Positions 9,130 to 18,925 of a DNA stretch of 64,000 bases are shown here, piece after piece. The stretch covers positions 1,302,001 to 1,366,000 of the forward strand of contig JADJON010000001.1 of NCBI GenBank assembly GCA_016713765.1. Direction: 5' to 3'. Source of the DNA: Bacteroidota bacterium. Its GTDB lineage: Bacteria; Bacteroidota; Bacteroidia; AKYH767-A; 2013-40CM-41-45. Numbering within the stretch: position 1 is the stretch's first letter; each line of letters opens with the position of its first letter. The notes under the pieces are model-generated. The model had not been told where the DNA came from. It saw nothing but the letters and a program-made list of their open reading frames with translations, and did not search any database. A program made the translations under genes and the position numbers.

Positions 9130-10127
9130 GAGGGCCTTCATTTCAATATTCCGACTTTGTCAGGCCCGCTACACGGGAAGACTATGCGCGCGCTATCGAT
9201 AATCGCATCGAATGGTTGCGAAGACAGCCCGGTTTGGTCACTGTTTACTCGATCGGCAGTGTCGGGCATCCCGGGATTTCGGATATCGATCTCGTAGCCG
9301 TCTTTGAGGACGATGCCGCGGTTGCTGAACATCCTTTGGATGGTCTTGATCCGATGTCGCGTTATCTGTTCGTACATACCCTCTACGGAGCAAGGCGATC
9401 CGACTTCCTGGCTGCTCAGCGTTTTTCGTTCTATCAGAATTATCATCTGCTTTCGGGCGAAAACCTGCTGGCTGGCAGTCAGGATTTACCTCCCGGTCAT
9501 CGCTCCACGATCGAACGACAGATCGCCCTTGAATTCATGCTTCGGATGTACATCAGCTTGTTTCTCCAACGGGAGTACGGGCTGCTTCGTATCCGGACGC
9601 TCTTGTTGCACGGGAAAGGTTTACTGAACGATGCCCGTTCACTCGGTATTCCACAGGCGGACTGGATTGGAATGCTCGAGGAAGTGATGATGATGCGTGA
9701 CCAATGGTTCACGAGAAGTGAAGCCGAAAACAACCGGGCGGTGGACGATTGGTTTCGCCGTTTTGATCCTGCTTATGGAACTTTCCTGAAGACGTACCTG
9801 CAAGCGGAGCCGTTTGAAGTGCCGGCAACTTCCGTGTTCAACTACGCGAAGAATATCCAGGTTCGGTCCGGCAAGGTCTTGCGTGCAAGCCGACACGGTT
9901 TTCGTATCCCGTTCGGTAACGCGCTCCTTGGGCGGAAGTACTTCAACCTGCAAAACCGCCTGAACAGGTTCGTGTTCGAAGTTCCGTTCATCAGTAGTGT
10001 CAACAACCCGCTGGTGCGCGAGTATTATGCTTTTTCAACCGGATTGAGAAACCGGACACGGCAAAACCTGCCGGGTTTCTTCGCCCTCACCAGTGCCTTT
10101 CAGGTTGGCCATGCGAATTCACTATGA
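9126..10127 (+). CDS. Nucleotidyltransferase-fold protein, second of a tandem pair
   Basis: 333 aa, almost the same length as its upstream neighbour and overlapping it by 4 nt. It carries VYSIGSVGHPGISDIDLVAV, with Gly44-Ser45 and Asp53-x-Asp55, the catalytic signature of the MNT/Pol-beta nucleotidyltransferase superfamily. The signature sits about 50 residues closer to the N-terminus than in the neighbour, and the rest of the two proteins does not align obviously, so they are not a simple recent duplication. The gene lies between two glycosyltransferase genes of the polysaccharide locus. I do not know the substrate; the pair may form a hetero-oligomer. Confidence 0.75.
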   Translation: MRGPSFQYSDFVRPATREDYARAIDNRIEWLRRQPGLVTVYSIGSVGHPGISDIDLVAVFEDDAAVAEHPLDGLDPMSRYLFVHTLYGARRSDFLAAQRFSFYQNYHLLSGENLLAGSQDLPPGHRSTIERQIALEFMLRMYISLFLQREYGLLRIRTLLLHGKGLLNDARSLGIPQADWIGMLEEVMMMRDQWFTRSEAENNRAVDDWFRRFDPAYGTFLKTYLQAEPFEVPATSVFNYAKNIQVRSGKVLRASRHGFRIPFGNALLGRKYFNLQNRLNRFVFEVPFISSVNNPLVREYYAFSTGLRNRTRQNLPGFFALTSAFQVGHANSL

Positions 10128-10170
10128 TCTGGAACCGTAACGAGTATTCTGCCGTATTCGCTTAAGACGG

Positions 10171-11181
10171 ATGAACATCCTTTGGCAAAGTAAGACGGCT
10201 ACCGTAGCCGAGGCATTCCGGGTCGGCCCGGATCAGATTCCCATGAACGGTGGAAATGCCTACGATGTTCAGGCTGCTATTGCGTTGAAGAACCACTTTT
10301 CGATTGCGATCGATCCTGTTACCATTCGGGGAAAGGAGAATGTGCTGGCGTATTGGTGGAAGATGTCGCGCCACAAGGCAAAGGCCGATCTGCTCATCCT
10401 GGAGCCGTTCCCGATCGTTTACGGCCGACGTTTGCCAGGGCAGCGTTCCATCGCGATGATCCATCATATCGATCCGGTGATCCGAAGCTCCAGTCGCTAC
10501 CACCGTTGGTATTTCGACCGCCTGATCCGGCGCACGAAATCCTGCGATTGCGTGGTCACGGTTTCCCGCTATTGGCAGGACTATTTCATCACACAGGGTT
10601 GTAATAAGGTAGAGGTCATTTACAACGCCTTTGATCCTGAACCTTATCGTACTCCCGGATTCGATGCGCGTGCCTTTCGGGTCCGACATGGACTGCCGGA
10701 AGACAAACCACTGGTTTATATCGGTAATGCCATTCGGGAAAAGGGCGTTTACGAGGTATCCGAAGCCTTGAAGGATCAACCCTACCACCTGGTCATGACC
10801 GGTGCTGCCAACCGTGCCGGAGACCTTCCCGTGCAGTACCTGAAGCTCAACCGTCAGGATTATCGTGGCTTGTTGCGGGCATCCGATGTGGTGATCGCAT
10901 ATTCCCGGATGATCGAGGGCTGGAACCGTATCGCCCACGAAGCCTTGCTGAGCGGTACTCCGGTCGTCGGAAGCGGTACCGGGGGCATGCACGAACTCCT
11001 GGAAAACGCCGGGCAACCCGAGGTTCAAAGTCCCGAAGAGCTGGTGGCCGCCGTGGAGACTGTACTCAAAGACCGGAGGACCTACGCCGAAAAGGGATAT
11101 GACTATATCCGTCAGTTTGACCTGGCCTATTTTGAGCGACGCTGGAAAGTCGTGGTCGACCAGGTAATGCAAGGCGGATAA
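10171..11181 (+). CDS. Glycosyltransferase, GT4 family
   Basis: 336 aa. The N-terminal domain begins MNILWQSKT and contains a probable acceptor segment with GGNAYDVQAA. The C-terminal GT-B domain has KPLVYIGNAIREKGVYEV, the strand and loop that open the donor-binding domain, and RIAHEALLSGTPVVGSGTGG, the family 4 EALxxGxPVV motif that binds the nucleotide-sugar. It probably adds a sugar to the lipid-linked repeat unit. Start: ATG 10171, 43 nt after the nucleotidyltransferase gene. An 87-nt gap before asnB is the largest spacing in this part of the locus. Confidence 0.9.
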   Translation: MNILWQSKTATVAEAFRVGPDQIPMNGGNAYDVQAAIALKNHFSIAIDPVTIRGKENVLAYWWKMSRHKAKADLLILEPFPIVYGRRLPGQRSIAMIHHIDPVIRSSSRYHRWYFDRLIRRTKSCDCVVTVSRYWQDYFITQGCNKVEVIYNAFDPEPYRTPGFDARAFRVRHGLPEDKPLVYIGNAIREKGVYEVSEALKDQPYHLVMTGAANRAGDLPVQYLKLNRQDYRGLLRASDVVIAYSRMIEGWNRIAHEALLSGTPVVGSGTGGMHELLENAGQPEVQSPEELVAAVETVLKDRRTYAEKGYDYIRQFDLAYFERRWKVVVDQVMQGG

Positions 11182-11268
11182 ATGGAACGGAAACCGTTTT
11201 TCTCCGTAATAGTTATCTTGCTATAATCGTCGCAGCTGCGTTTTTACGACAGCAGCGTATCTGTCCTC

Positions 11269-13170
11269 ATGTGCGGCATCAACGGTTTTTGGAATCTTCA
11301 CGGTAGGCGCCTGGATCATGCTCCCGAGCTGATGGGCCGCATGAATCAGGCTTTACAACACCGTGGGCCGGATGATGAAGGCTACTGGGGGACCGAAACG
11401 GAAGGTGTACACCTTGGCCATCGTCGCCTGAGCATCATCGACCTCTCGCCCGCCGGGCATCAGCCGATGCTCAGCCCTTCCGGGAATGTGATCGTCTTCA
11501 ACGGGGAGATCTATAATTACAAGGAACTCCGGGAGCAGTTTTTCCGCGGGGAGCGGTTGCGGTCCGATAGCGATACCGAGATCCTGTTATTACTCTACGA
11601 GCGCTTCGGCGAGCGTTGCCTGGATCATCTCAACGGGATGTTCGCGTTCGCGATCTGGGATCCGCGAAAGGAAGAGCTCTTCCTGGCGCGTGACCGTGCC
11701 GGTAAGAAGCCGATCTATTACACCTTGCAGGAGGGCGTCTTTGCCTTCTCTTCCGAGTTGCGCTCCCTCTTCGAGCTGCCTTTTGTGAAACGGGAACTCG
11801 ACGAGTCGGCACTGTATCATTTCCTGACCTATAATCTGCTTCCGCCTCCTTTGACGATGTTCAAAGGCATTCACAAGTTTCACCCGGCGCATTGGATGAA
11901 GGTGAAACGGAATGGCATTCACGAGTACCAACCGTATTGGGAGGTCGGATACCAGCATACCGGCGCACGCGACGAGCGGGAACTTTCCGCGGAAGTATTG
12001 GAAGGACTGCGCAAAGCGGTGTCTTATCGCATGGTTGCCGATGTGCCGGTAGGAGCATTCCTCAGTGGTGGTGTAGATTCCAGCGCCATTGTCGCGTTGA
12101 TGTCGGGGATGACAACTGTGCCGGTCAAAACGTATTCCATCGGATTTTCCGGTCAGCCCGAATTCGACGAGCGCGTCTATGCCGAAAGGATCTCCAAAAA
12201 ATTCGGTACCGACCACTACGAGCGGCAAGTCACCCCCGACGATATCCGGGAGTTTCTCCCGAAGATGGTGGACATCTTTGATGAGCCGCTCGCTGACGCG
12301 ACCTGCATTCCGATCCATTTCATTTCGGAAAAAGCCCGGGAGAACGGGACCATTGTCGTACTGACCGGCGACGGCAGTGATGAGCTCTTCGCCGGTTATC
12401 GCAACTGGATGCGGGTGGCCGGCTTGTATCCGGCCTTCGAACGTTTTCGGGCAATGCCTGCCATGCTTAAACGTCCGGTTGCCGGTTTGTACGGCTTGTT
12501 GGATAGCACCTCTCCCCGCTACGAGATCTTATCCAGGGCGGCGCGTGATCAGGAATTCTTCTGGGGAGGAGCCAAGAGCTTTAAGGAGAGTACCAAGCGT
12601 GATTTTCTATCCGAAGACTATAATCGTCGGACAGCTGAGCTGGACAGTCATTCGGTCATCGCTTCGTTCCGTCGGCAGTACGAGGAAGCTGACCGGAGAA
12701 GTGACAGCAGTCCGCTGGACTGGATGTGCTACCTCGGATTCAAGTTCAACGTGCCCAACTATTACCTCCATCGCATGGACCGGCTGGGCATGGCACACTC
12801 CATCGAGGTGAGAACGCCTTTTCTGGACTATCAGTTTGTCAACATGGCGCTGAACATCCCGGAAAAGTGGAAGATCCGCGATGGAGAACCGAAATGGATC
12901 CTGAAAAAATCGCTCGAGGGACTGCTCGATCACGATATTTTATACCGGAAAAAGCGGGGGTTCAACGTACCCCTGAAGGCCTGGGCGGGTGACCTGATGG
13001 TCGATTATATCAGCAAAAATCTCCGGCCTTTCTGCAACGATTTCCCTCAGTTCAGGTATGAAGGACTACACCGGCAGGTGGAACGCCTGAAAGGGGGGAA
13101 CGAACAGGTGGCCAACACCCTTTGGACCCTCTATTACCTGATGGCCTGGTTCCGCCGGTGGCTGGGTTAA
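11269..13170 (+). CDS. asnB: Asparagine synthase, glutamine-hydrolysing (AsnB-like)
   Basis: 633 aa, full length for class B asparagine synthases. The protein begins MCGI, so Cys2 becomes the N-terminal nucleophile of the class II glutamine amidotransferase domain (about 1-215; LQHRGPDDEGYWG is part of it). The synthetase domain has the ATP-binding PP-loop FLSGGVDSS at about 265-273 and, later, LTGDGSDELFAGY. In a polysaccharide locus such enzymes often amidate carboxyl groups of uronic acids rather than make free asparagine; that is known for O-antigen clusters and is an inference here. The gene stops 6 nt before the next glycosyltransferase gene. Confidence 0.93.
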   Translation: MCGINGFWNLHGRRLDHAPELMGRMNQALQHRGPDDEGYWGTETEGVHLGHRRLSIIDLSPAGHQPMLSPSGNVIVFNGEIYNYKELREQFFRGERLRSDSDTEILLLLYERFGERCLDHLNGMFAFAIWDPRKEELFLARDRAGKKPIYYTLQEGVFAFSSELRSLFELPFVKRELDESALYHFLTYNLLPPPLTMFKGIHKFHPAHWMKVKRNGIHEYQPYWEVGYQHTGARDERELSAEVLEGLRKAVSYRMVADVPVGAFLSGGVDSSAIVALMSGMTTVPVKTYSIGFSGQPEFDERVYAERISKKFGTDHYERQVTPDDIREFLPKMVDIFDEPLADATCIPIHFISEKARENGTIVVLTGDGSDELFAGYRNWMRVAGLYPAFERFRAMPAMLKRPVAGLYGLLDSTSPRYEILSRAARDQEFFWGGAKSFKESTKRDFLSEDYNRRTAELDSHSVIASFRRQYEEADRRSDSSPLDWMCYLGFKFNVPNYYLHRMDRLGMAHSIEVRTPFLDYQFVNMALNIPEKWKIRDGEPKWILKKSLEGLLDHDILYRKKRGFNVPLKAWAGDLMVDYISKNLRPFCNDFPQFRYEGLHRQVERLKGGNEQVANTLWTLYYLMAWFRRWLG

Positions 13171-13176
13171 CCGATC

Positions 13177-14313
13177 ATGGCCATCCGGAAGATCCTCATC
13201 GTTACCAATATTCCGACTCCCTACCGGATCCCGCTTTTCAATGAGGTGTACCGGCAGTTGAAAGTCCGTGGCATCGAGTTGAAAGTGCTCTTTGGCGCTG
13301 AGGGATATGCGCGTCGGAAGTTCAGGTTCCAGGCGGAGCAATGTCAGTTCCCCTTTGCTTTCCTCGGTTCCTCCTCGGTGGCGTTTGGCGATTCCGAAAA
13401 GACCATGTTCTCTTATGGGGGCATCATGAAAGCGATTCGCGCCGAACAGGCGGATCGGGTAGTGGTCAGCGGCTTTTCACTTGCAACCATGCGGCTTTGG
13501 TGGAGATCCTGGTGGGCCCGACAGGAGTATATCATCTGGTCCGGTGCCATCGCGCATCCAGGTCGAAACGACTCGTTTTTACGTCGCCTGCAGAGACGCT
13601 TGGTCGTCAGCAGAGCAAGCGGTTTCCTGGCTTATGGAACACTGGCCAAAGACTATCTCATCGGGCTGGGTGCACGGCCGGATCGGGTTGGCTTGGCCTT
13701 TAATACGGTCGATACGACCTTTTTTTCCGAAGAAACCGAAGGCCTTCGAAAATCCCTTACCGCCGGCCCGCCTTTTCATCTGACCTATGTAGGTTATCTC
13801 TCCGCCAGGAAAAATGTGGTCAGGGTCCTGGAAGTGGTCAAAAAGCTCAAAGAATCGCGTACTGATTTCGTTCTTGACCTGGTCGGGGATGGCGATCAAC
13901 GTGAAGAGCTTGAAAATTGGGCAAAAAACAACGGTTTGGAAACCTGTGTGGTATTTCACGGGTATAAGCAGAAGGAAGAATTGCCGGCCATTCTGGCTCG
14001 CAGCAGTGTATTCCTGTTTCAGACCGACTTCGATATCTGGGGACTGGTGTTGAACGAAGCAATGGCAGCAGGATTGCCGGTCATTTGCTCTCCGCATGCC
14101 GGGGCTGCTCCGGATCTCGTCGTGGAAGGTGAAACGGGTTTCATCATGGACTATGCTGATACCATCGGCGTCGCAAATCGGGTGAGTCAATTGCTCGATC
14201 ATCCCGAACAGGCGCGGCAGATGGGTATCCGTGCAGCGGACCGCATCCGGCAGCGATTCTCTCTCACCGACAGCGCGCGTGCGTATGTCGAAACCCTGCT
14301 TGCCGAAGGTTAA
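13177..14313 (+). CDS. Glycosyltransferase, GT4 family
   Basis: 378 aa. Begins with a typical GT-B first strand and loop (ILIVTNIPTPYRIPLFNEVY). The C-terminal domain opens with HLTYVGYLSARKNV and carries DFDIWGLVLNEAMAAGLPVI, where Glu in the (E)xMAxGLPV motif is the conserved family 4 donor-binding residue. SGFSLATMRLW and the run around IWSGAIAHPG are also common in capsule glycosyltransferases. It likely extends the repeat unit on the cytoplasmic side. It is 6 nt from asnB and 21 nt from the polymerase gene, in the same operon. Confidence 0.92.
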   Translation: MAIRKILIVTNIPTPYRIPLFNEVYRQLKVRGIELKVLFGAEGYARRKFRFQAEQCQFPFAFLGSSSVAFGDSEKTMFSYGGIMKAIRAEQADRVVVSGFSLATMRLWWRSWWARQEYIIWSGAIAHPGRNDSFLRRLQRRLVVSRASGFLAYGTLAKDYLIGLGARPDRVGLAFNTVDTTFFSEETEGLRKSLTAGPPFHLTYVGYLSARKNVVRVLEVVKKLKESRTDFVLDLVGDGDQREELENWAKNNGLETCVVFHGYKQKEELPAILARSSVFLFQTDFDIWGLVLNEAMAAGLPVICSPHAGAAPDLVVEGETGFIMDYADTIGVANRVSQLLDHPEQARQMGIRAADRIRQRFSLTDSARAYVETLLAEG

Positions 14314-14334
14314 TGCGGCTTTGATGTTGTTAGC

Positions 14335-15684
14335 ATGCTGACGTTTCGCGAGTGGAAAGATCACTGGAAGGAACTGGATTGGACCCGGAAGTGGTTCCCG
14401 ATCTTCCTGTTCCTGCGTCCCGTCGCCGACAACTTCTACTTTCTCAAGGACTACGGCTCCCTTTATTCGCCCATCTATATACTTGGTGTATTGACGCCGA
14501 TCCTGTGCTTCGTAGCCATGAACCGGATGAAAAACATCCGGTCCGTCGCAACAGACCAGTACATGCGGATCTGGGCCATCATGATCCTGGTAAACGGGAT
14601 CGCCTTGCTCACTTACGACGCTTCGATGGATAACTTCGGCAACACGCTGAAGTACTTATCACCACCCCTGTTGTTCTTTTATCTCCGCCACTTTATCCAG
14701 TCAAAGCGCGACCTCGTTTTCATTCTCCAGACGTTTCTCTACTCAGCTGTCTATCCGTACCTCTCGATGGCCCTCGAACTGGTCTTCGGTCCGGTCGATC
14801 CGGAATACGTCTCGGCTGGTCGGGGCGGAGGCGCCCGTCTGCGGGGGTATTATGCCGACAGCGCCAATTATTTTATCTACTTCATCAACTCGGTGATCAT
14901 CAGCGTCTACTTCTTCCTGGATCGGATCTTCACCAAGAGCAAGACGAATCCGATGACCGCCAGCAAACTGCTCATCTTGTTCGCGGCGGCGCTGATCGGT
15001 ATCATCCAGTTGCGACACGTGACCACCTGGGGAGCCCTGGCGGTGATCATCGCACTGCTGCTTTACTTCAATTCAAAAAATGTCAAGGGGTATGGCGTGT
15101 TGATCGTAGTGGGATTGATCGTGGTACCCTTACTGGCAACACTCGTTTACGATCAGTACATCTATCCCCTGATCGCAAAGGAATTCAACGTGTGGGAAGG
15201 GGATGTGGACATACAATACGGTTTCAATGGCCGGATATCCCGTTGGGAGCGGTACTTTGAGATCTGGGGTCAGATGCCATCCATCGCTCACTTCTTTGGC
15301 GTTGCATTGTCCGGATTCCGACAGGCGCCGATCATGATGAGTGGAGGTATGCACAATGATTTTGTCCGCATTCTTTTCATGACCGGAATTTTCGGTGTAG
15401 CGCTTTATGTATTGTTTATCCTCAGTATTTTCTTTCGCTGGACCATCTATAAAGTGCCCGAACGTTTCCTCATCCTGACCTCGGTGGCGGCCCTGATGAT
15501 GTATTCCATGACCACGCTCCCGATGATCTATCCCGGGTTCCAGTATGTGTTCTTTTCGGTGTTCAGTTTCGCTTTGCTGAAGAAGCAAAAAGCCTACGGG
15601 GCGCCGCCTCCCCGACCGGTGTTTCGTACTTCGCCTCAATTCCCGGCAGCGGGACCGGCCCCATCAACTTCGACCGCTACCTGA
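14335..15684 (+). CDS. O-antigen polymerase/ligase-like membrane protein (Wzy candidate)
   Basis: 449 aa, with roughly 10-12 hydrophobic segments. A long hydrophilic loop near 285-345 includes GFNGRISRWERYFEIWG and GGMHNDFVRILFMTGIFG. The arginines in this loop and the H-N-D segment before a membrane helix fit the O-antigen ligase/Wzy superfamily, which is recognised more by topology than by sequence. In this context it most likely polymerises flipped repeat units on the periplasmic side. The C-terminus has a short Pro/Ala/Thr-rich tail. It overlaps the following glycosyltransferase gene by one nucleotide (TGATG at 15682-15686). A ligase role is the main alternative. Confidence 0.8.
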   Translation: MLTFREWKDHWKELDWTRKWFPIFLFLRPVADNFYFLKDYGSLYSPIYILGVLTPILCFVAMNRMKNIRSVATDQYMRIWAIMILVNGIALLTYDASMDNFGNTLKYLSPPLLFFYLRHFIQSKRDLVFILQTFLYSAVYPYLSMALELVFGPVDPEYVSAGRGGGARLRGYYADSANYFIYFINSVIISVYFFLDRIFTKSKTNPMTASKLLILFAAALIGIIQLRHVTTWGALAVIIALLLYFNSKNVKGYGVLIVVGLIVVPLLATLVYDQYIYPLIAKEFNVWEGDVDIQYGFNGRISRWERYFEIWGQMPSIAHFFGVALSGFRQAPIMMSGGMHNDFVRILFMTGIFGVALYVLFILSIFFRWTIYKVPERFLILTSVAALMMYSMTTLPMIYPGFQYVFFSVFSFALLKKQKAYGAPPPRPVFRTSPQFPAAGPAPSTSTAT

Positions 15685-16784
15685 TGGAAAAACCGGTTGT
15701 TGTCCTTCTGGGTAAGATCCCGCCGCCTTACATGGGGCCTTCACTCGCCACGCAGATCATCCTGAAGTCCTCCCTGAATGAACAGTTCAGGCTGGTACAC
15801 GTCGATACACGGGCGGTAAAGTCGCTGACCGCGATGGGTAAGTTTTCGTTTGCGAAAATCGGACGAAACATCGGGATCTACCGTCATCTCTGGAAAACGA
15901 TCCGGCGTGAGCACCCGGCTGTGGTGTTGGTGCCGATCAGTCAGTCGACGATCGGCTTCTTAAAAGACGCGGTATTTATCCTGATCGCATTGCTCCTTGG
16001 TCGCAAAGTGCTCATCCACCTGCGTGGTAGCAATTTCCTCAACTGGATGAAGGGTAGTAGCGCGATCACACGGGCGTTCGTCAAAGGTGTCCTGCGACGA
16101 ACCAACGGTGTCATCGTCCTCGGGAACAACCTGCGCTACCTGTTCGCGGGGATCTATCCGCCAGAACGAATCTATGTGGTTCCCAACGGTGCGGATTATG
16201 CGCTTAGCAGTCGACCCAAAGCGAATCATCCGGTTCGCTTGCTCTACCTGGCCAACCTGCAGGCATCCAAAGGGATCGAAGACCTCGTAGAGGCTGTTCG
16301 GTTATTGAAAGAGCAGGGGGTGGCGGATTTTCGACTGGATGTAGTGGGCGGATGGCGATCATCGGTGACCCAACAATCTTGCGAATCGCTCGTGCAGACG
16401 CATCAACTGCCGGTCAGCTTTCATCCGGCCGATGCCGGTGAGAAGAAATTTCAATTCTTATCCGAAGCCGATATTTTCATCTTTCCGCCGAGAGCGCCGG
16501 AAGGTCACCCCTGGGTGGTGGTTGAAGCCATGGCTGCCGGACTGCCGATCATCTCCACCGACCAGGGAGCCATCGTCGAGAGTGTGTTGGATGGAAAGAA
16601 TGGATTCATTGTACCCGTTCGTGATCCGGCCGCTATTGCAGCGCACCTGAAGGAACTGATCCAAAACGACGCCAAAAGGGTTGAAATGGGACAGTTTTCG
16701 CGGCATTTGTATGAAACGGAATTTACCGAAAAACGTATGGTAGAAAGACTGGCTGCGACCTTTCGGGCCGTTATCGCCGCGTAG
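15684..16784 (+). CDS. Glycosyltransferase, GT4 family
   Basis: 366 aa. The N-terminal IPPPYMGPSLATQIIL segment is typical for family 4 enzymes with a glycine/proline-rich acceptor loop. HLRGSNFLNWM follows, then VRLLYLANLQASKGIEDLVE opens the donor domain. PEGHPWVVVEAMAAGLPIIS contains the conserved Glu of the ExMAxGLPII motif. It starts within the stop codon of the polymerase gene (1-nt overlap), which argues for translational coupling. It presumably adds a sugar of the repeat unit; the specificity is not readable. Confidence 0.92.
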   Translation: MEKPVVVLLGKIPPPYMGPSLATQIILKSSLNEQFRLVHVDTRAVKSLTAMGKFSFAKIGRNIGIYRHLWKTIRREHPAVVLVPISQSTIGFLKDAVFILIALLLGRKVLIHLRGSNFLNWMKGSSAITRAFVKGVLRRTNGVIVLGNNLRYLFAGIYPPERIYVVPNGADYALSSRPKANHPVRLLYLANLQASKGIEDLVEAVRLLKEQGVADFRLDVVGGWRSSVTQQSCESLVQTHQLPVSFHPADAGEKKFQFLSEADIFIFPPRAPEGHPWVVVEAMAAGLPIISTDQGAIVESVLDGKNGFIVPVRDPAAIAAHLKELIQNDAKRVEMGQFSRHLYETEFTEKRMVERLAATFRAVIAA

Positions 16785-16795
16785 TACCACATCGT

Positions 16796-18925
16796 ATGCA
16801 ACAACTGACGCAGAATCTGAAAGACGGAACCATGCAACTGCTGGAAGTTCCTTTTCCGGCATTGACATCCGGTACTGTTCTGGTCAGAAATCATTTTTCC
16901 CTGATCAGCGCGGGTACGGAAGGTAAGTCGGTCAAGGACGCGCGCCTGGGGTACATCGCCAAAGCGCGTGCACGTAAGGAAGAAGTCAAAAAGGTATTGC
17001 AAGCGGTCAAGACGTTCGGACTGAAAGACACCTACCGCATGGTCATGAATCGGCTCGATGCGCCCTCAGCGCTCGGCTATAGCTGCGCGGGGGAGGTGAT
17101 CGCGGTGGCATCCGATGTCCGTGATTTCCAGGTCGGCGATCGCGTAGCGTGCGGCGGTTCTACCGCCAATCACGCGGAGGTGGTGATGGTTCCTGTCAAC
17201 CTGTGCGTTAAGCTTGATCCAAACGTATCACTGGAACAGGCGGCCTATACGACCGTCGGTTCCATCGCCCTTCAGGGGATTCGCCAGGCGGATCTGCGGT
17301 TGGGGGAAAATTGCGTTGTGATCGGACTCGGACTCCTGGGGCAGATCACCATTCAGTTGCTGCGTGCAGCAGGGGTACGAACCATCGGGATCGACATCGA
17401 CGAACGGATGGTCCGCCTCGCGGAAACGATGGGATGTGACCTCGCCTTGTCACGGCGCCTCGAACAGTTGGAAGATATCGTTTCCAACTTTACGGGCGGA
17501 CATGGTACCGACGCGGTAATCATCACAGCCGGCACCGACTCCACCGATCCGGTCGATCTGGCCGGCGCACTTTGCAGGAAAAAGGGCAGGGTAGTGGTTG
17601 TCGGAGCGGTCCCGACCGGATTCAAACGTCCGAATTATTTCAAGAAAGAACTGGAACTCCGCATGTCCTGCTCCTACGGTCCCGGTCGTTATGATCCGGA
17701 ATACGAAGAACAGGGACTGGATTACCCCTATGCCTGGGTACGCTGGACCGAGAACCGGAATATGATGGCCTTTGTCGAGCTGCTGCGTTCAAGACGCATC
17801 GACCTGGAGCCACTGACGACGCACCGCTTCGATTTCAACGAAGCGAAAAACGCTTACCAACTGATTCTCGACCGCGCCGAACCCTTTGTCGGGGTTCTCC
17901 TGCGATACGATACGAGCCGTCCGTTAAAGACCCGCATCGAGTTTCAGGAACGAAAGAAGGCGGGAAGCGAACCGGGTATCGGCCTGGTCGGCGCGGGTTC
18001 CTTCGGACAGAATTTCCTGCTGCCGGCTATGAAAGGCCTCGGCCGGATGATCCATGTCTCCACCGCCAGGTCGAACAACGCGCGTAACATCGCCGATAAG
18101 CATGGTTTCGTGCGGTGTACCGGCGATGCTTCCGAAGTCATCAACGATCCGGAAGTCAACGTCCTTTTCATTGCAACACGACACGATACCCATGCAGCCT
18201 TGGTGCTCGATGGCTTGAAGGCCGGGAAGGATGTATTCGTCGAGAAGCCGCTCTGCCTGCATCCCGACGAGTTGACGGCTATTCAAGCAGCCTATCAGCA
18301 AGGACAATCGCGTCTGATGGTAGGGTTCAACCGTCGTTTCGCTCCGATGATCAAAAAGATCAAGCGAACACTCTCATCGAACGCGCCTGTTGCCATCCAA
18401 TACAGGATCAATGCGGGGCATGTGGCCGCTGATCACTGGATCCACAACCCTTCGGTAGGAGGTGGGCGCATCGTCGGAGAAGTCTGCCACTTCGTGGACC
18501 TCTGTTCGTTCCTGGCCGCGTCGCAGGTTACCCAGGTTTCAGCCATGACCATGGCCGATCCCGCCAATCAGCAGGATACGCTTTCAATCACCCTCGGCTT
18601 TGCCAATGGCAGTGTGGCCGGTATCACCTATTTCTCGAACGGCAACAAGCAACTGCCGAAAGAATACCTGGAGGTATACCAGTCAGGAAATGTTTCCGTG
18701 ATGAACGACTTCCGGGAGCTTTCGAGTTTTGGAAAGAACAGCGTGAGCGAAAAAGGTGTCCAGGATAAGGGCCACAAAGCGGAAGTGCGCGCTTTTCTGG
18801 AGGCTGTTCGGAACGGTCAACCTTCGCCGATTCCCGCGTCGGACGTTTTCAACGCGACTGCCGCCACGTTTGCCATCCTCGAATCGATCGCGACAAAGGG
18901 CCAGGTCGTGCGCCTTGATCAATGA
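16796..18925 (+). CDS. Bi-domain oxidoreductase: zinc-type alcohol dehydrogenase plus Gfo/Idh/MocA
   Basis: 709 aa. The N-terminal half (about 1-375) is a medium-chain dehydrogenase/reductase, with SAGTEGKSV and a cofactor fold VVIGLGLLGQITIQLL near 173-188. The C-terminal half (about 390-709) is a Gfo/Idh/MocA oxidoreductase, with GLVGAGSFGQNFL near 395 and the family's EKPLCLHPDEL segment. This natural fusion recurs in polysaccharide clusters, where it is thought to oxidise or epimerise nucleotide-sugars, but I know of no firm biochemical role. It overlaps the next gene by 4 nt (ATGA, 18922-18925), so the two probably act together. Confidence 0.9.
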   Translation: MQQLTQNLKDGTMQLLEVPFPALTSGTVLVRNHFSLISAGTEGKSVKDARLGYIAKARARKEEVKKVLQAVKTFGLKDTYRMVMNRLDAPSALGYSCAGEVIAVASDVRDFQVGDRVACGGSTANHAEVVMVPVNLCVKLDPNVSLEQAAYTTVGSIALQGIRQADLRLGENCVVIGLGLLGQITIQLLRAAGVRTIGIDIDERMVRLAETMGCDLALSRRLEQLEDIVSNFTGGHGTDAVIITAGTDSTDPVDLAGALCRKKGRVVVVGAVPTGFKRPNYFKKELELRMSCSYGPGRYDPEYEEQGLDYPYAWVRWTENRNMMAFVELLRSRRIDLEPLTTHRFDFNEAKNAYQLILDRAEPFVGVLLRYDTSRPLKTRIEFQERKKAGSEPGIGLVGAGSFGQNFLLPAMKGLGRMIHVSTARSNNARNIADKHGFVRCTGDASEVINDPEVNVLFIATRHDTHAALVLDGLKAGKDVFVEKPLCLHPDELTAIQAAYQQGQSRLMVGFNRRFAPMIKKIKRTLSSNAPVAIQYRINAGHVAADHWIHNPSVGGGRIVGEVCHFVDLCSFLAASQVTQVSAMTMADPANQQDTLSITLGFANGSVAGITYFSNGNKQLPKEYLEVYQSGNVSVMNDFRELSSFGKNSVSEKGVQDKGHKAEVRAFLEAVRNGQPSPIPASDVFNATAATFAILESIATKGQVVRLDQ

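Noticed and set aside
11196..11221. Promoter in front of asnB
   Set aside because: TATCTTGC resembles the second promoter box, but no first box lies at the right distance.
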